Below are positions 35,397-46,921 of a stretch of DNA of 64,000 nucleotides, piece by piece; the stretch's first letter is position 1, and every line of letters starts with the position of its first letter. Made by a program: the position numbers and the translations under genes. This DNA comes from Agrostemma githago. Taxonomy: Eukaryota; Streptophyta; Magnoliopsida; Caryophyllales; Caryophyllaceae. The notes below the pieces were generated by a model. The model was not told the DNA's origin. It did not search any database and saw nothing but the letters and a program-made list of their open reading frames with translations. Where the stretch lies: the NCBI GenBank assembly GCA_958450325.1, contig OY288257.1:58047938-58111937 (forward strand). The letters run 5' to 3'.

Positions 35397-35756
35397 CTGC
35401 ACAGAAAACAAAGAGGATGCTCAGTTTGTATGCATGCGTGCTATAATAATACAAAGTACTCCATAATATGATCGTACATTCGTACACAGCTATATAACAA
35501 ACTACTCGTATTTTGTTTCATTCATGAGTAGTTGTTGTGTAAGATAAATCATATTGTGATGCAACCCAAATGTGTAAATACGAGTATATTAGTTATTTAT
35601 TCCTAACAAATGAATGGTGTTAGTACACAAATAGACAATCTTTCTTCATATATAAGTTGTGTTCATTTAATAGAAACATTAATTCTCTAAAGACACCTCC
35701 GTACAATGTCTAATCAATCACAACTCTCTTATCATCCCAAATGCCTATACACTAAG

Positions 35757-35868
35757 GGGTAGTTTGATTCAAACAATAGGAACAGATTGAAATGGATTCT
35801 AAACCAGGGAAGTATGGAGTTAGAACCCAAAACTTATTAATACTTGTTTGGTTTGATGCTGGAATGGA
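35757..35868. mobile_element. Truncated MITE, second copy of the 25256 family
   Basis: TAAGGGGTAGTTTGATTCAA starts it, and homology to 25270-25345 continues through ACTTGTTTGGTTTGATG. It stops where a CACTACTACAA-type end begins at about 35868. Confidence 0.5.
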
Positions 35869-36660
35869 TTCACTACTACAATAAAGGTTTATTGAAACAT
35901 TTTCAATGCAACACTTTATTATTGTTGTTCCGATTAGGAAAAAATCAACTTCGAATCGGATTCGGATCTAGCTTAAATCGTGTTCTTTGGGTCTTGCTTA
36001 GCTTCCACGCCCCACTTTCCTCTCCTCTAACGTCGGACCTTCCCAACGGATCAGGTCTGTTACACCTGCAGAGGGAGCACACATGGGCCACGGAGGGGTT
36101 CGAGGAAAACCCTCTCTGATGCTTAAGTCAATCCGTGTATGCGCTTAAGAGACCTTGTTCGTGAGGAACAAGGTGGCGTTGTTAGAGAGAGAAAATTAAT
36201 TACCCCTTTATAAGAGAACATAGTGAGGTATTTATAGGTTTTCACAAGAGAGAGAGAGAAGAACATGGGGGCGCGTGCTCCACACGTGCCCCTTACCTTA
36301 GGCTGGATCGGGAGGGTCTGCTGTATCATCCTCGGGGTTGGCAAGGTCATCCTCGGGGTCGGAATGGCCGAGGGTTCCCCAACCCTCTGGAGGAAATGCA
36401 GGAGGGCTCGGGCCGACCGACTGAGGGACGGGCTTCAGGGCCGACTCGAAGGAAAGGTGGTCGGCTACCTTCAAAAGTGTGCCCCTGTGCGGTCGGCCGG
36501 ACAGGTCTGACCGGCGACCCCGGTAGTGGGCCCTCTGACGGCCCGGACTCGATCAGGATCGGCTTAAGCATGGGTCTCCGTTTGACAGATGACCCGTAGA
36601 AGATAGCTGACCCCATCAGCATTAAATACAAATTTTAAATTAATTTACCTATTTTCGGTC
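35869..36660. other. GC-rich insertion of uncertain origin
   Basis: It begins CACTACTACAATAAAGG, which resembles a CACTA-transposon terminus. 36000-36600 is clearly richer in G+C than the flanks and has a TTATAAGAG...GTATTTATAGG segment like an LTR promoter region. There are no coding motifs. I read it as transposon debris of mixed origin. Confidence 0.35.
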
Positions 36661-37068
36661 AGCTCATTGGTTGGGAAGGTTTTGACCCTAAATATTCAGG
36701 TTAATATCGGATCGGTCACTTTCGGGTTGCGGTCATCATCGGGCGATTATTTTTTGGTGTTTTTTGGTAACTTCTTCGAGTTAGATAAATTGTCGATAGG
36801 TCTCATTGCTCAAGAATTTTAGAGAGAAAAATATAGTAAAAAATGATGTGAAAGTTCGAGAAAAATATTTGGTGTCCCCCTAAAGGAAAAATCCTAAGTC
36901 GACACTCACTGTACAAGATCTCTACAAAGTATTTGTTAATTAGTAATCACAATCATAAGCTAATAAGGTTGTTGATAGGGTTGTCTTATTCTATGAAACT
37001 ACTCTTTTGAATAAGGTAAGACAACATGAGCAACAAAATTATTGCAAAGGAAAATAAAAATTAATTAC

Positions 37069-37179
37069 CTCTGTACCTTGACCTGTCCACTTGTCTGGTT
37101 GTAAATTTATGTCATTATCAGTATTGTATTGTGATTCTTGTCTCTTCTCGAATACTCCTTCCTTATCGTTGTGTTTAAC
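37069..37179 (-). pseudogene. Neprosin exon with N-I-N-L-Q-P...W-T-G-Q-G
   Basis: 111 bp, 37 codons, acceptor TTAG and donor GTAATT. It encodes the linker seen just after the neprosin activation peptide, with the characteristic Asn-Leu-Gln-Pro and Trp-x-Gly-Gln-Gly pattern. It is the most upstream exon I could recognise. Confidence 0.65.
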
Positions 37180-37767
37180 CTAATCATTTACAATTAAATA
37201 GTGTTACACATTAGAACGACTATTGATATTTTTAAGGAAAATACATTTGCTAAACAAAATAAGCCTTAATTATGACCACAAGAGAGAAAAATGACCTCGT
37301 CCTTGTGTACACGTAAGAACGTAGATTTTTTTTATTAATAACATTATTTATTACTATTACTTGCAAAATAAAAAATAATATTTCCTTCATTTTTTTTATC
37401 TTCTCATTCCCTATATGAGTAGGGTATTATATTAAAATGGGAAGATAAAAAAATGGACAAAATACTATTATTAATATATAAAAAAAAATCTAAAATTAAA
37501 GCGAAATTATGCAATGTATGAATGCCAAAAGCATACTTATAACATACGGAGTATCTCTTTGTTATTAGGAATATTTTTTATATGCCAATTCAGAAGATTT
37601 CACAATATTATTGACAAACATTCTCACAAGTCTGTAGTCATAACTTATTCTCTTCATTTGCGTACTCGGGCAAAGTCCCATGACCTTCGTGTAGGTGATA
37701 AAAATAAAGCCTAGCTATTTCGACCACAAAGCAAAGCGAAGACGGCGAAGAAATACAACGATGGGGA

Positions 37768-38079
37768 TTGAGGATGAAAGCGGGACGTGGCTCACTAGCT
37801 ACTAGCCCGCGCAAACGTATACAGGGTGGCCTGGTCAATAATGATTACTACAAAAATCTTTTTGCATTGGACAATCCTACTCAAATGGAAGTGGCGTTGG
37901 ATAGTGTGAAGCATCGAGTGAGTCGAGACATTAATATGGCCCTTGATTTGAAGGTAAGTGATGAAGAAATACGTTTAGCCTTCTTTCAAATGCATCAAAA
38001 ATATTGCGACCTAGTGGGCGGAGATGTGTCTGTTTTTTACAGGCTTGGTGGGAGGGGCTGGTGGACATCAAGGTGGTAA
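37768..38079 (+). pseudogene. LINE reverse transcriptase fragment
   Basis: About 100 codons with the start of a plant L1-type reverse transcriptase domain: a stretch with R-V-S-x3-N-M-A-L, then V-S-D-E-E-I-R-L-A-F-F-Q-M-H, as found just before K-A-P-G-P-D-G in intact copies. The catalytic YADD region is missing. It was cut at both ends before or during insertion. Confidence 0.6.
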
Positions 38080-38324
38080 AATCTACGGATATTGAATGTT
38101 CTAATTCCTAAGATTAACTCACCCAGAAAGTTGGCAAAGTACCGATCGATTATCCTTCGTAACGTACTCTATAACTAAGAAATATGGTACATTGAAATAT
38201 ACAGTAGAGAAAATCATGTTTGATCTACGACATAATTGTACCATATTCCCTAATTATGATATATATCTTGAAATCTTAATATATTTCCAAATATCCGAAC
38301 ATCTTGATACCAATGGGGGCTACT

Positions 38325-40555
38325 TTTGGAGTGTAAAACCTGGGGTCACACTCAAAATATGGGAGCTAAAGATATAGACAAGACACGGTCACTCTACAAC
38401 CACGCACAACAGCAACAATGACTCGAATTAGGGTTGCTTAATGCCTTAACCCATAGCCTATCACAGGATTAGGACACTAAACACACGCACCTTGAGCTAG
38501 CCTACAACAACGCACAAGAACTAACTCGAACACACGCAATAGGTGACTAATCTAACCCCTACAACGACACACAAGAAAGTTAATTAGGCCTAACCTTTAA
38601 CAAATTGCATGTGTTTGAGGAATGATTTTTGGAGAGTTAAAATCTTTCTTTTTAATTCAATAAACGGATGCCTCTTACAATGCGTAGTGAGGTCTTTATA
38701 TAAGCCCCTTTAGATCACAAAATCGGCCGTTTACAATGCTAAAAGCAAAAGACTAAGTGCTACAATCATTAATTAAAAACAAAATACAAAATGGGTTGTT
38801 CCCTCCTTTAGGCATGCTCCTTTTAATTGTTTTTGTCTTCTTTGGTTGCTTGATCCCCAAGGATAATAAGGACACTAGATAATTGGCACAAGGAGTAGTA
38901 GGTGCTGATGGACTCATGCTCCAAGTCCTCGGTTTCTTGTTGGACTCCTAGGCCAGCTTCTTTGACCGACCTCTCATATTGCCTTAACTTGGACAATTTT
39001 ATAAATAAATCTTTGGTATAGTCTTTTGCAACAAACTTGTCAAGCAATTTCTTTTTAAGTTTACTCCAAGATTTAATAGGGTCCTTACCATCTTTGTTCC
39101 TTTGGAACTTCACATTTTCATACCACAAGAAAGCATACCCTCTCAATTTAAGAATAACGGTTTTGAAGGACTTGACATTGTTATCGCTTCTAAACTCAAA
39201 ACTCTTTCTACCTCCCTAATCCATTCTAGTAAATCATCCGAGTTTAGGCTACCATTAAAATCAGGGATCTCTACCTTTAGGTGCTTGTCATATTCTTCAC
39301 GCTCCTCTTCTTGTTGGCTTTCCTTCGAATCCGAGTGCAACTCGTTGAAGTGGATAACACCTCCTTCTCTTCTTCCTCGACCACGTCCATGACCCCTTCC
39401 TCCAACGCCTCCTCCATGGTTGTCTCCCACTTTATTAGCTTGCTCCATCATGGTGTTGAGGGCTTGCACAATAACGTTTACGGTTTCAACAATGGTACTG
39501 ACTTTGGTTTCTATGCTAGCCATCCTCTCTTCACTCATGTTTAATGATTGTTTCTTTTTGTGTTTTTGTAAGTATTTGAGATGTTTTTGTGGACTCATGC
39601 TCACGACTCACAACCAAAACGAACAAAAGCTCTGATACTAGAATTTGGAGTGTAAAACTTGGGTCACACTCAAACTATGAGAGCTAAAGATATAGACAAG
39701 AAGACACGGTCACTCTACAACAATACATAAGAGCAACAATGGCTCAAATTGGGGTTGCTTAATGTCTTAACCCACAGCCTAGCACAAGATTAGGACACTA
39801 AACACACACCTTGAGCTAGCCTATAGCAACGCACAAGAACTAACTCGAAGACACGCAATAGGTGACTAATCTAACCCCTACAGCAACGCACAAGAAGGTT
39901 ATTTAGGTCTAACCTTTAACAAATTACCATGTGTTCAAGGAAGGATTTTTGGAGAGTTAAAACTTTTTCATTTTCATTCAATAAACGGTTGCCTCTTACA
40001 AAGCGGAGTGAGGTCCTTATATAGGACCCTTTAGGTCATAAAGTCAACCGTTTACAATGCCAAAAGCAAAAGACTAAGTCCTACAATCATTAATTATAAA
40101 CGAAGTACAAAATGGGTTGTCCCCTCCTTTAGGCATGCTCCTTTTAATTGTTTTTGTCTTCTTTGGTTGCTTGATCCCCAAGGATAATAAGGATACTAGA
40201 TGATTGACACAAGGAGTAGTAGGTGTTGATGGAAATATGGTTAAGGCGCTTTAGCTTACACACTCTTGTACGCCATTCTTTTGGTAATTTGCCTTTTCGC
40301 TCTGATCCTACTCTCGCACACCCGTCTTGTGGTTCGATTTTCTTCATATTTACCTAGACTTCAGCAAAATTCACCCTAGACTTTTATTTAATACCTTAAG
40401 TCTACTTTAGGTTTCAATTGGAATTTAAGTTAAAGGTAGCACGGTTTGAGAATTAGCCCCCTTTGAAGTGGTAAAGGTCTGATCGGACGAACCCTCGTTC
40501 TCCCCATGCTCCAAGTCTTTGGTTTCCTGTTGTACTCCTAGGCCGGCTCCAGTGG
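38325..40555 (-). mobile_element. Duplicated Gypsy gag/LTR derivative
   Basis: 38325-38968 is repeated at 39645-40555, the second copy carrying ~270 extra bases (about 40234-40506). In between lies a partial gag gene (minus strand). The site CTAGTATCAGAGC at 39630-39642 (minus sense) is a near match to the initiator-tRNA-Met primer site, so 39645 upward acts as 5' LTR. Gag runs directly into the 3' copy without protease, pol or a polypurine tract. The same gag-to-LTR junction occurs in both copies, so the deletion came before the duplication. Confidence 0.6.
38823..39604 (-). pseudogene. Truncated Gypsy gag, frameshifted
   Basis: 39143-39604 encodes a coiled-coil start, a Gly/Arg-rich box and the gag entry motif P-D-F-N-G-S-L...L-L-E-W. 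38823-39146, in the next frame, continues the gag domain (F-L-W-Y-E-N; W-S-K-L-K-K-K-L-L; F-I-K-L-S-K-L-R-Q). The frames change near 39180. The C-terminal third and zinc knuckle are replaced by LTR-derived sequence. Confidence 0.65.
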
Positions 40556-40760
40556 CAATCCCATGTCGTCCGTTCATTTACTTAGTGTCATCCATATTTT
40601 ATGAGTAAATTACCGATATGTCCTTTTTAAATTTACTAACCTAATTTAACCAAACTACTCATTTACCTAATTCTAATTAGGACTCGGATAATAACAACTT
40701 CAAACACTTAATGTCATTACTTAGTGTCACTCACTACTAATTATGCCAGCAAATTCTATT
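40556..40760. mobile_element. Truncated copy of the 31848 MULE derivative
   Basis: CATGTCGTCC...ACTTAGTGTCATCCATA then AGTAAATTACC matches the left TIR of 31848-33024, and similarity continues to GACTCGGATAATAACAAC. The rest of the element is missing. Confidence 0.6.
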
Positions 40761-41065
40761 TTAATTATCTCACTTCTTTAGTTTGATTCTCGTACTAATT
40801 ATCCTAGATACTAATTATAGATGCATGTCATTCAACACCAAATCAAGTGTAGTTTACAGCAATTAATCATTCAATTTCATCAATCAAGAGAGGTATATAT
40901 ATCAAAACAAAAATTAACATTTTCGAAATAAATTATGATAATTATTAAACATTTCACAATAAAATAATAACTAAATATAACTACTTAACTTACAACAACT
41001 TACTAAAATAATAAAAATGTGAACACATATAAGGAATATTCTCAATTAATATTTCATTACACTCT

Positions 41066-41069
<4 letters not shown>

Positions 41070-41102
<33 letters not shown>
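41070..41102. repeat. (TA)n microsatellite
   Basis: About 16 TA units. Confidence 0.9.
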
Positions 41103-41106
<4 letters not shown>

Positions 41107-41147
41107 TATTTTTAAATCTTTTCGTAGAAATTTTTTTCTAGTACATA

Positions 41148-41343
41148 CTCCCCTATCATTATAAGTAGTTTACATTTACTTTATAGACAAAATTTTAAGG
41201 TAGTGCCAGAAGAAATAATGTTTAATTTGTATAATAAAAAGTAAAAAGTAGAGGGTAAAACTTTTCTAAAAAGGAAAAGGGTAAACTATTGACTGATACA
41301 CCCAAAAGAGAAAAGTGTGAACTATTGACTAGGACAGAGGGAG
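41148..41343. mobile_element. Stowaway-like MITE (196 bp)
   Basis: CTCCCCTATCATTATAAGTAG at the left (21 bases; core CTCCC...AGTAG) and CTAGGACAGAGGGAG at the right are imperfect inverses, each flanked by TA. No ORF. Confidence 0.55.
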
Positions 41344-41462
41344 TATGATATATACGGATTACTTAACATTTATAAAGAAAAATCATCAATTATTTCTTTC
41401 CTTGTTTGGTTTAATTTTTCACATAATTATTTTTTTTTCATTTATTTATCAAAAATTATAAA

Positions 41463-41701
41463 TATAAGAGTATATATCACTCCAGCTGACTCACCCATAT
41501 ATATAAGAAACAGTACAGATACTGTAACAGCATTACTATAACAGCCTTATTACTTAGAAGATAGTATATATATACATACATGCCTACATCATTACTGTAA
41601 CTACCTGATTACAATAATACAAAAATATCATCTATTTACTTCTTCTCCAAGCTAAGCTCAAGCTTACAACAATGGAGGTTACGTAAGCTCATGTGTTCAT
41701 A
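41463..41701 (+). repeat. Copia 5' LTR
   Basis: 239 bp, starts TATAAGAGTATATATCAC and ends GTGTTCATA, directly before the primer site. ACAGTA/TACTGT-rich; it contains a TATATATATA run that could serve as TATA box. Confidence 0.9.
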
Positions 41702-41714
41702 TGGTATCAGAGTC
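41702..41714 (+). promoter_or_regulatory. Primer binding site for initiator tRNA-Met
   Basis: TGGTATCAGAGTC begins immediately after the LTR. The usual Copia sequence is TGGTATCAGAGC, so 11 leading bases match. Confidence 0.9.
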
Positions 41715-42007
41715 TCAGGTATAAGCGTCCTAATCTGAGCTTATCTCCATTAATTGTTCTTCTGAGCTTGCTTCTCATCCGATCGATCGATTGATTTGCG
41801 ATATCTCGTAAGATCACTTTCTTCTCTTTTTAGCTCAACAATTTCATCACCGCGAGCTTGTTATCTCTTCGCTTAAGTGATTTTTCATTGATTGTTCAGT
41901 GATTGAATACTTAGGAATCAACATATCTGTGATTTCGCCTGTATTCGCCATTGTTTGAGTATTATCTTCTCAGAAACTAGTAATTCCTTCTTCGTTATTG
42001 AGTAACC

Positions 42008-45000
42008 ATGTCTGATGAACCTAATTCGCCAAATTCATCACATTCTTCTCGATCTCAATCATCATATGATGTTTATGACGATCCTCTGTATCTAACTAGC
42101 TTAGATTAACCTAATTTTACGCTAGTTAGTACTCTGTTTGATGGCACTGGCTTTCTGGCTTGGAAGCGTGATGCATTAATGGCGTTAGCTTCGAAGAATA
42201 AGGAAGGTTTTGTGTTTGGTACATGTGTGAAACCAAAAAAAACTGATAGGAAACATCATCAATGGCTGAGATGTGATCTACTTGTCATTAAGTGGATTCT
42301 GAATTCCCTGGATAAGAAAATCAGGAGTAATATGATATATGTGAGTTCCTCAAAGCAGTTGTGGGGTGAATTAATGGATACTTATGGTCAAACTAATGGA
42401 ATAGAACTATATCATCTCAAGAAGAACCTCAATGAACTTACACAAGATAATCGACCTTTGGTTGAATACTATGGAACATTGAAACGAACTTGGGAGGAAT
42501 TGGATGATTTAGATCCAATGCCTACTTGCACCTGTACTGCAATTGATAACCGTACATGTCAATTGATTAAGAAAATGCAGGACAGGGATACTCAGTCTAA
42601 GATCATTCAGCTGCTTATGGGACTAAACACTTCATATGAGCAAATTAAGACACATGTCCTAACCATGGAGGAAATTCCATCTATCAGCAGAGTTATAGGA
42701 CTCTTACAGAGAGTTGAAAAGCAAAAACAACTCAGTGAAACAGCTGATTCTCTACCTGAAGGTGCTGCTTACAATAGTTTGAAGGATAATTCTGATCAGG
42801 CTATAAAGAAGGCTCGGATGGAGGATGGAGAAGGCAAGAGTGGTAAACACTGTACTCATTGCACAAAGAAAGGGCACACAATTGATGAGTGTTACCAGCT
42901 ACAAACTTGTACTTTCTGCAATATCCAAGGGCATATTCGTGAGCACTGTTACAAACTCAAAAAGCTCAAGGCATCTCAGGGTAGAAGAGGAGGAAGATCA
43001 GGTTCTTACAGAGGAGGCAGAGGCAGGTCTCAAAGAGGAGGAAGAGTCAACAATGTGGATGTGTTAAGCTATGAGGAGGAGAAATATGATGATGATTTTA
43101 TTCCATTGCATGACATGGGATCATCTCGTCAGTCTATTCGTAATCATCACCATCCATTGGAGGATGATCACTTGGTAAATGGTTTTGTTGACACCATAAC
43201 TGACAGGGTAATGAAGCAAATTTCCAAAAGACTTCCTTCTCATAATGTCAACACTGCTTAGACTTCTCATTCTGCAGCTCATACCTCTCATTCTGCAGGC
43301 TTTTCAGGTATTACTGGTCACACTATTTCCTCTATTTGTTTTGCTGTAGATCAGAGTAAAAGGTCTAGTTGGATAGTAGACTCAGGTGCTTCAGATCATA
43401 TGACTGGCAATTTAAATCTGCTACATGATTTGTGTGATTTGCAAAGACCTATTTCTGTTTCTCTTCCTGATGGTAGTGTTAAATCTGTTGATAAAATAGG
43501 AAAAATGCATCTCACAAAAGATATTACTCTCCATAATGTCTTTTATATTTCTGGTTTTAAGCAGAACTTGCTGTCTGTAGGGGCATTGTTACAACATGCT
43601 AACATGAGAGTCTGGTTTTCTGCTATTGATTGTTTCTTTCAGGACAGTTCAAGTAGGATTATTTTAACTAAGGGAAGGAGACATGATGGTTTATACAAAG
43701 TATTACAGGACCCAGATTGTCATGTTGCTAATACTACTTTTACTTCTGTTGGTTTATCAAATAATTGTAAGGCTACTGCTAGTGTTAAATTGCTTCATAG
43801 TCGTTTGGGGCATCCTTCTATAGATAAATTAAAACACATTGCTGATTTTCCATATGGTTTGAACAAGAGTTTAGAATGTGAGACATGTATTTTGTCCAAA
43901 CATCATAATTTGTCTTTCAATAGAAGTAAGTCTTATGCTTTGCATTGTTTTGATTTGGTACATATGGATGTCTGAGGATCATATAAAGCATCAACTATGG
44001 ATGGTGCAAAGTCCTTTCTCACTATTGTAGATGATCATTCTAGGGCAACCTGGGTGTACTTAATTCAAACCAAAATGCAAGTGCCTGCTCTTATTAAGAG
44101 TTTTATTAGCTATGTGCATACTCAGTTTGGTTGTTTGCTTAAAACTGTTAGGTCTGATAATGGAACTGAGTTCATCCAAGGGCCTTGTTCTGCTTTGTTT
44201 CTTAAAAAGGGGATTATACATCAAACTAGTATAGCAGGAGTACCCCAGCAAAATGGCAGAGTAGAGAGAAAGCATAGACACCTCCTAGAAACTGATAGGG
44301 CTTTAAAAATTCAATCAAATTTACCTATAAAATTTTGAGGTGAGTGTTTGCTTACTGCTACTTTTCTGATAAATAGAATGCCCATGGCCTTATTGTCTTG
44401 GAAGTCTCCATATGAGATTTTATATGGCAAAGCACCAGATTATGCTGAGCTTAGGATATTTGGTACTCTTTGTTATGCCACTGTTCCTGCAATCTATAGA
44501 GATAAACTTGGATATAGGGCTAGAAGATGTGTTTTTTTGGGATATCCACAAACACAAAAGGGGTACAAGTTATATGATTTAGATAAGCATGTTGTTTTTA
44601 CAAGTAGGGATGTAATTTTTAAGGAAGATGTATTTCCCTACAAGATTCATTCCTCTTTGCATAACAACAATGCTGATATCAGGCATTTGGACATGCTGGT
44701 TAATCCAGCTGATGTTCCATATATACCACAAGGTATACCTGGTAATAATACACATTACAACTCTGATAATTCAGAGACAGTAATGAATGATCTTACTGGT
44801 TCCCTTGAAACTGAAAACTCTGTTATTTCAGAACCTGAAAACAATGAGAATAGTACTGAACAGATAGTTGAGGAGGTTATTCCTTCTAACATACCTGTCA
44901 ATGATCCTGGGAGTGATAATTCTAATGATAATCATCGAAATGAACCTGAGATAGAGGTCAGGAGATCTTCTAGACCTAGGATTCCCTCTGTAAGATTAAC

Positions 45001-46612
45001 AGATTATCATTGTCCAACAAGTAAAACTAATAAGCATACTGTGCTTTGTGCTGAGATATTACAACACTTACATGTGTTTGATCCTGATTATCTAGCCTCT
45101 CTCAATCATGTGCTTACTGCACATGAGCCATATTGCTATAGTCAAGCTTCTACAGATCCAAAATGGATTGAAGCTATGCAAAAGGAGTTGGAAGCCAATC
45201 AGACTTGGGATATGACCCAGTTGCCTAAAGGGAAAAAGGCCATAGGATCTAAATGGGTCTATAAGATTAAGCATAGGCCTGATGGATCAGTAGAGAGATA
45301 TAAGGCTAGATTGGTTGCCAAAGGATACAACCAAGTCAAAGATAAAGACTATAAACATACTTTTTCACCTGTTGCTAAGCTTGCTACTGTTAGGGCATTG
45401 ATTGCATTAGCATCAGCTAGAGGTTGGATCCTACATCAATTAGACATTAATAATGCTTTTTTACATGGCTTTCTTGATGAGGAAATATATATGACACCTC
45501 CACAAGGCTATTTCCTTGCCCAATCTGGTCAAGTTTGCAAGTTAAAAAGGTCAATCTATGACTTGAAGCAAGCTTCAAGACAGTGGAATATTGAATTGAC
45601 CAAGTATCTTGTTGGTTTTGGCTTTGTACAGTCAAAACAAGATTACTCCTTGTTTACAAAGGGAGACCCAGACACAGATAAGTTTCTGGTTGCATTGGTG
45701 TATGTAGATGATGTTCTACTTACAGGGTCTTACATGACTGAGATACAATGTGTGAAAGATGGTTTGCATCACACTTTTACTATTAAAGACTTGGGCTAAA
45801 TGAGGTATTTCTTAGGTCTAGAGATTGCTAGAAATGAGTCAGGCATCCTCATTAATCAAAGGAAATATGTTTTGGATATTGTGAAATATATGGGGATGTA
45901 AGATTGTGCTGAGACATATGTTCCTCTTCCTCAAGGGTTGCATTTGAGCACAGATGAGGGAGATTTACTTCTTGATCCTGAGTCATACAGAAGACTTGTG
46001 GGTCGTCTGCTGTACTTGAATCTCAGTAGGCCAGATGTTTCCTATGCAGTCCAACACCTGAGTCAGTTTGTTACGCAGCCCAGAAAGCCTCATCTTCTAG
46101 CAGCAGTGCATGTTGTTAGGTACTTGAGACACTCAGTCAATGCTGGACTATTCTATCCTGCAAACAATGGCCTAACTATGAAGGGATATAGTGATGCAGA
46201 CTATGCCAAATGCATGTTTAGCCGTCGGTCTTTGAGTGGATATTGTGTTTTTCTGGGTGCTTCTTTGGTCTCTTGGAAAACAAAGAAGCAAAAGACGGTG
46301 AGCAAGAGTTCCACTGAAGCAGAATATAGGTGTATGTCCTATACTGCTAGTGAGATTGTTTGGATGGAGCGTTTACTGGCAGATTTAGGGATTATTATAC
46401 CTAGGCCAATTACTTTGTTTTGTGATAACAAAGCAGCTCAACACTTGGCTCAAAATCCAGTGTTCCATGAGAGGACAAAGCATCTAGAGGTAGATTGCCA
46501 CTATGTCAGAGATATGGTTCAAGAAGGGTTCATAGCTACTCAGCATGTCAATTCAAAAATGCAGCTTGCAGACCTTATGACTAAGGCTTTAGGTAGTCAG
46601 CATCATCATTAA
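42008..46612 (+). pseudogene. Copia gag-pol polyprotein with six in-frame stops
   Basis: All coding lies in one frame over 4.6 kb. Gag domain at about 42110-42700; two zinc knuckles of CX2CX4HX4C at about 42850-42955; protease W-I-V-D-S-G-A at about 43375; GAG-pre-integrase L-G-H-P at about 43805; integrase with D-D-H-S, D-N-G-T-E-F and G-V-P-Q-Q-N-G-R-V-E-R; reverse transcriptase with Y-V-D-D at about 45700; RNase H with D-A-D-Y and T-E-A-E-Y at 46190-46330; C-terminal A-D-L-M-T-K. Stops are at 42107 (TAA), 43259 (TAG), 43973 (TGA), 44336 (TGA), 45797 (TAA) and 45899 (TAA). There is no frameshift. The element is dead by point mutation. Confidence 0.95.
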
Positions 46613-46661
46613 TTTCCTTGCTGAATCACTTGGAATGAAGCACTTCGCTGCACCAAGTTCA

Positions 46662-46675
46662 GCTTGAGGGGGGAG
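46662..46675 (+). promoter_or_regulatory. Copia polypurine tract
   Basis: GCTTGAGGGGGGAG directly precedes the 3' LTR, the usual Copia plus-strand primer. Confidence 0.85.
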
Positions 46676-46916
46676 TATAAGAGTATATATCACTCAAGCT
46701 GACTCACCCATATGTATAACAAACAGTACAGATACTGTAACAGCATTACTGTAACAACCTTATTACTTAGAAGATAGTATATATATATACATACATGCCT
46801 ACATCATTACTGTAACTACCTGATTACAATAATACAAAAATATCTTCTATTTACTTCTTCTCCAAGCTAAGCTCAAGCTTACAACAATGGAGGTTACGTA
46901 AGCTCATGTGTTCATA
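46676..46916 (+). repeat. Copia 3' LTR
   Basis: 241 bp, a near copy of 41463-41701, followed by the ATAAA target duplication. Confidence 0.9.
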
Positions 46917-46921
46917 ATAAA

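Larger units (their letters stand above)
14760..37179 (-). pseudogene. Neprosin-domain gene, broken, with transposon-filled introns
   Basis: Five exons on the minus strand read in order as one neprosin (DUF239) protein: 37069-37179, 35231-35396, 31063-31128, 25101-25241 and 14760-15161. Every junction has GT...AG and is phase 0, apart from the frameshift in the second exon. Neprosins are plant secreted peptidases of the glutamic type. The introns are ~1.7, 4.1, 5.8 and 9.9 kb and hold a Harbinger element, MITEs, a MULE derivative and repeat arrays. Two lesions are visible: one extra base near 35297 and a TAG at 14928-14930 with conserved coding after it. The signal peptide, activation peptide and part of the N-terminal region before the second listed exon were not found. 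It may be a pseudogene or a damaged allele. Confidence 0.75.
41463..46916 (+). mobile_element. Complete Ty1/Copia LTR retrotransposon
   Basis: 5,454 bp. LTRs at 41463-41701 and 46676-46916 differ at about six positions plus a 2-bp TA indel (~2.5%). The target duplication is ATAAA (41458-41462 and 46917-46921). The primer site matches initiator tRNA-Met and the polypurine tract is GAGGGGGGAG. One frame runs through gag, protease, integrase, reverse transcriptase and RNase H with six stops. LTR ends are TAT...ATA instead of TG...CA. Confidence 0.95.

Noticed and set aside
35870..35950. Possible missing neprosin exon on the minus strand (I-G-T...I-E-N-V pattern)
   Set aside because: The same bases look like a CACTA-type terminus (CACTACTACAA) and a clear acceptor/donor pair is lacking. 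I could not decide between them.
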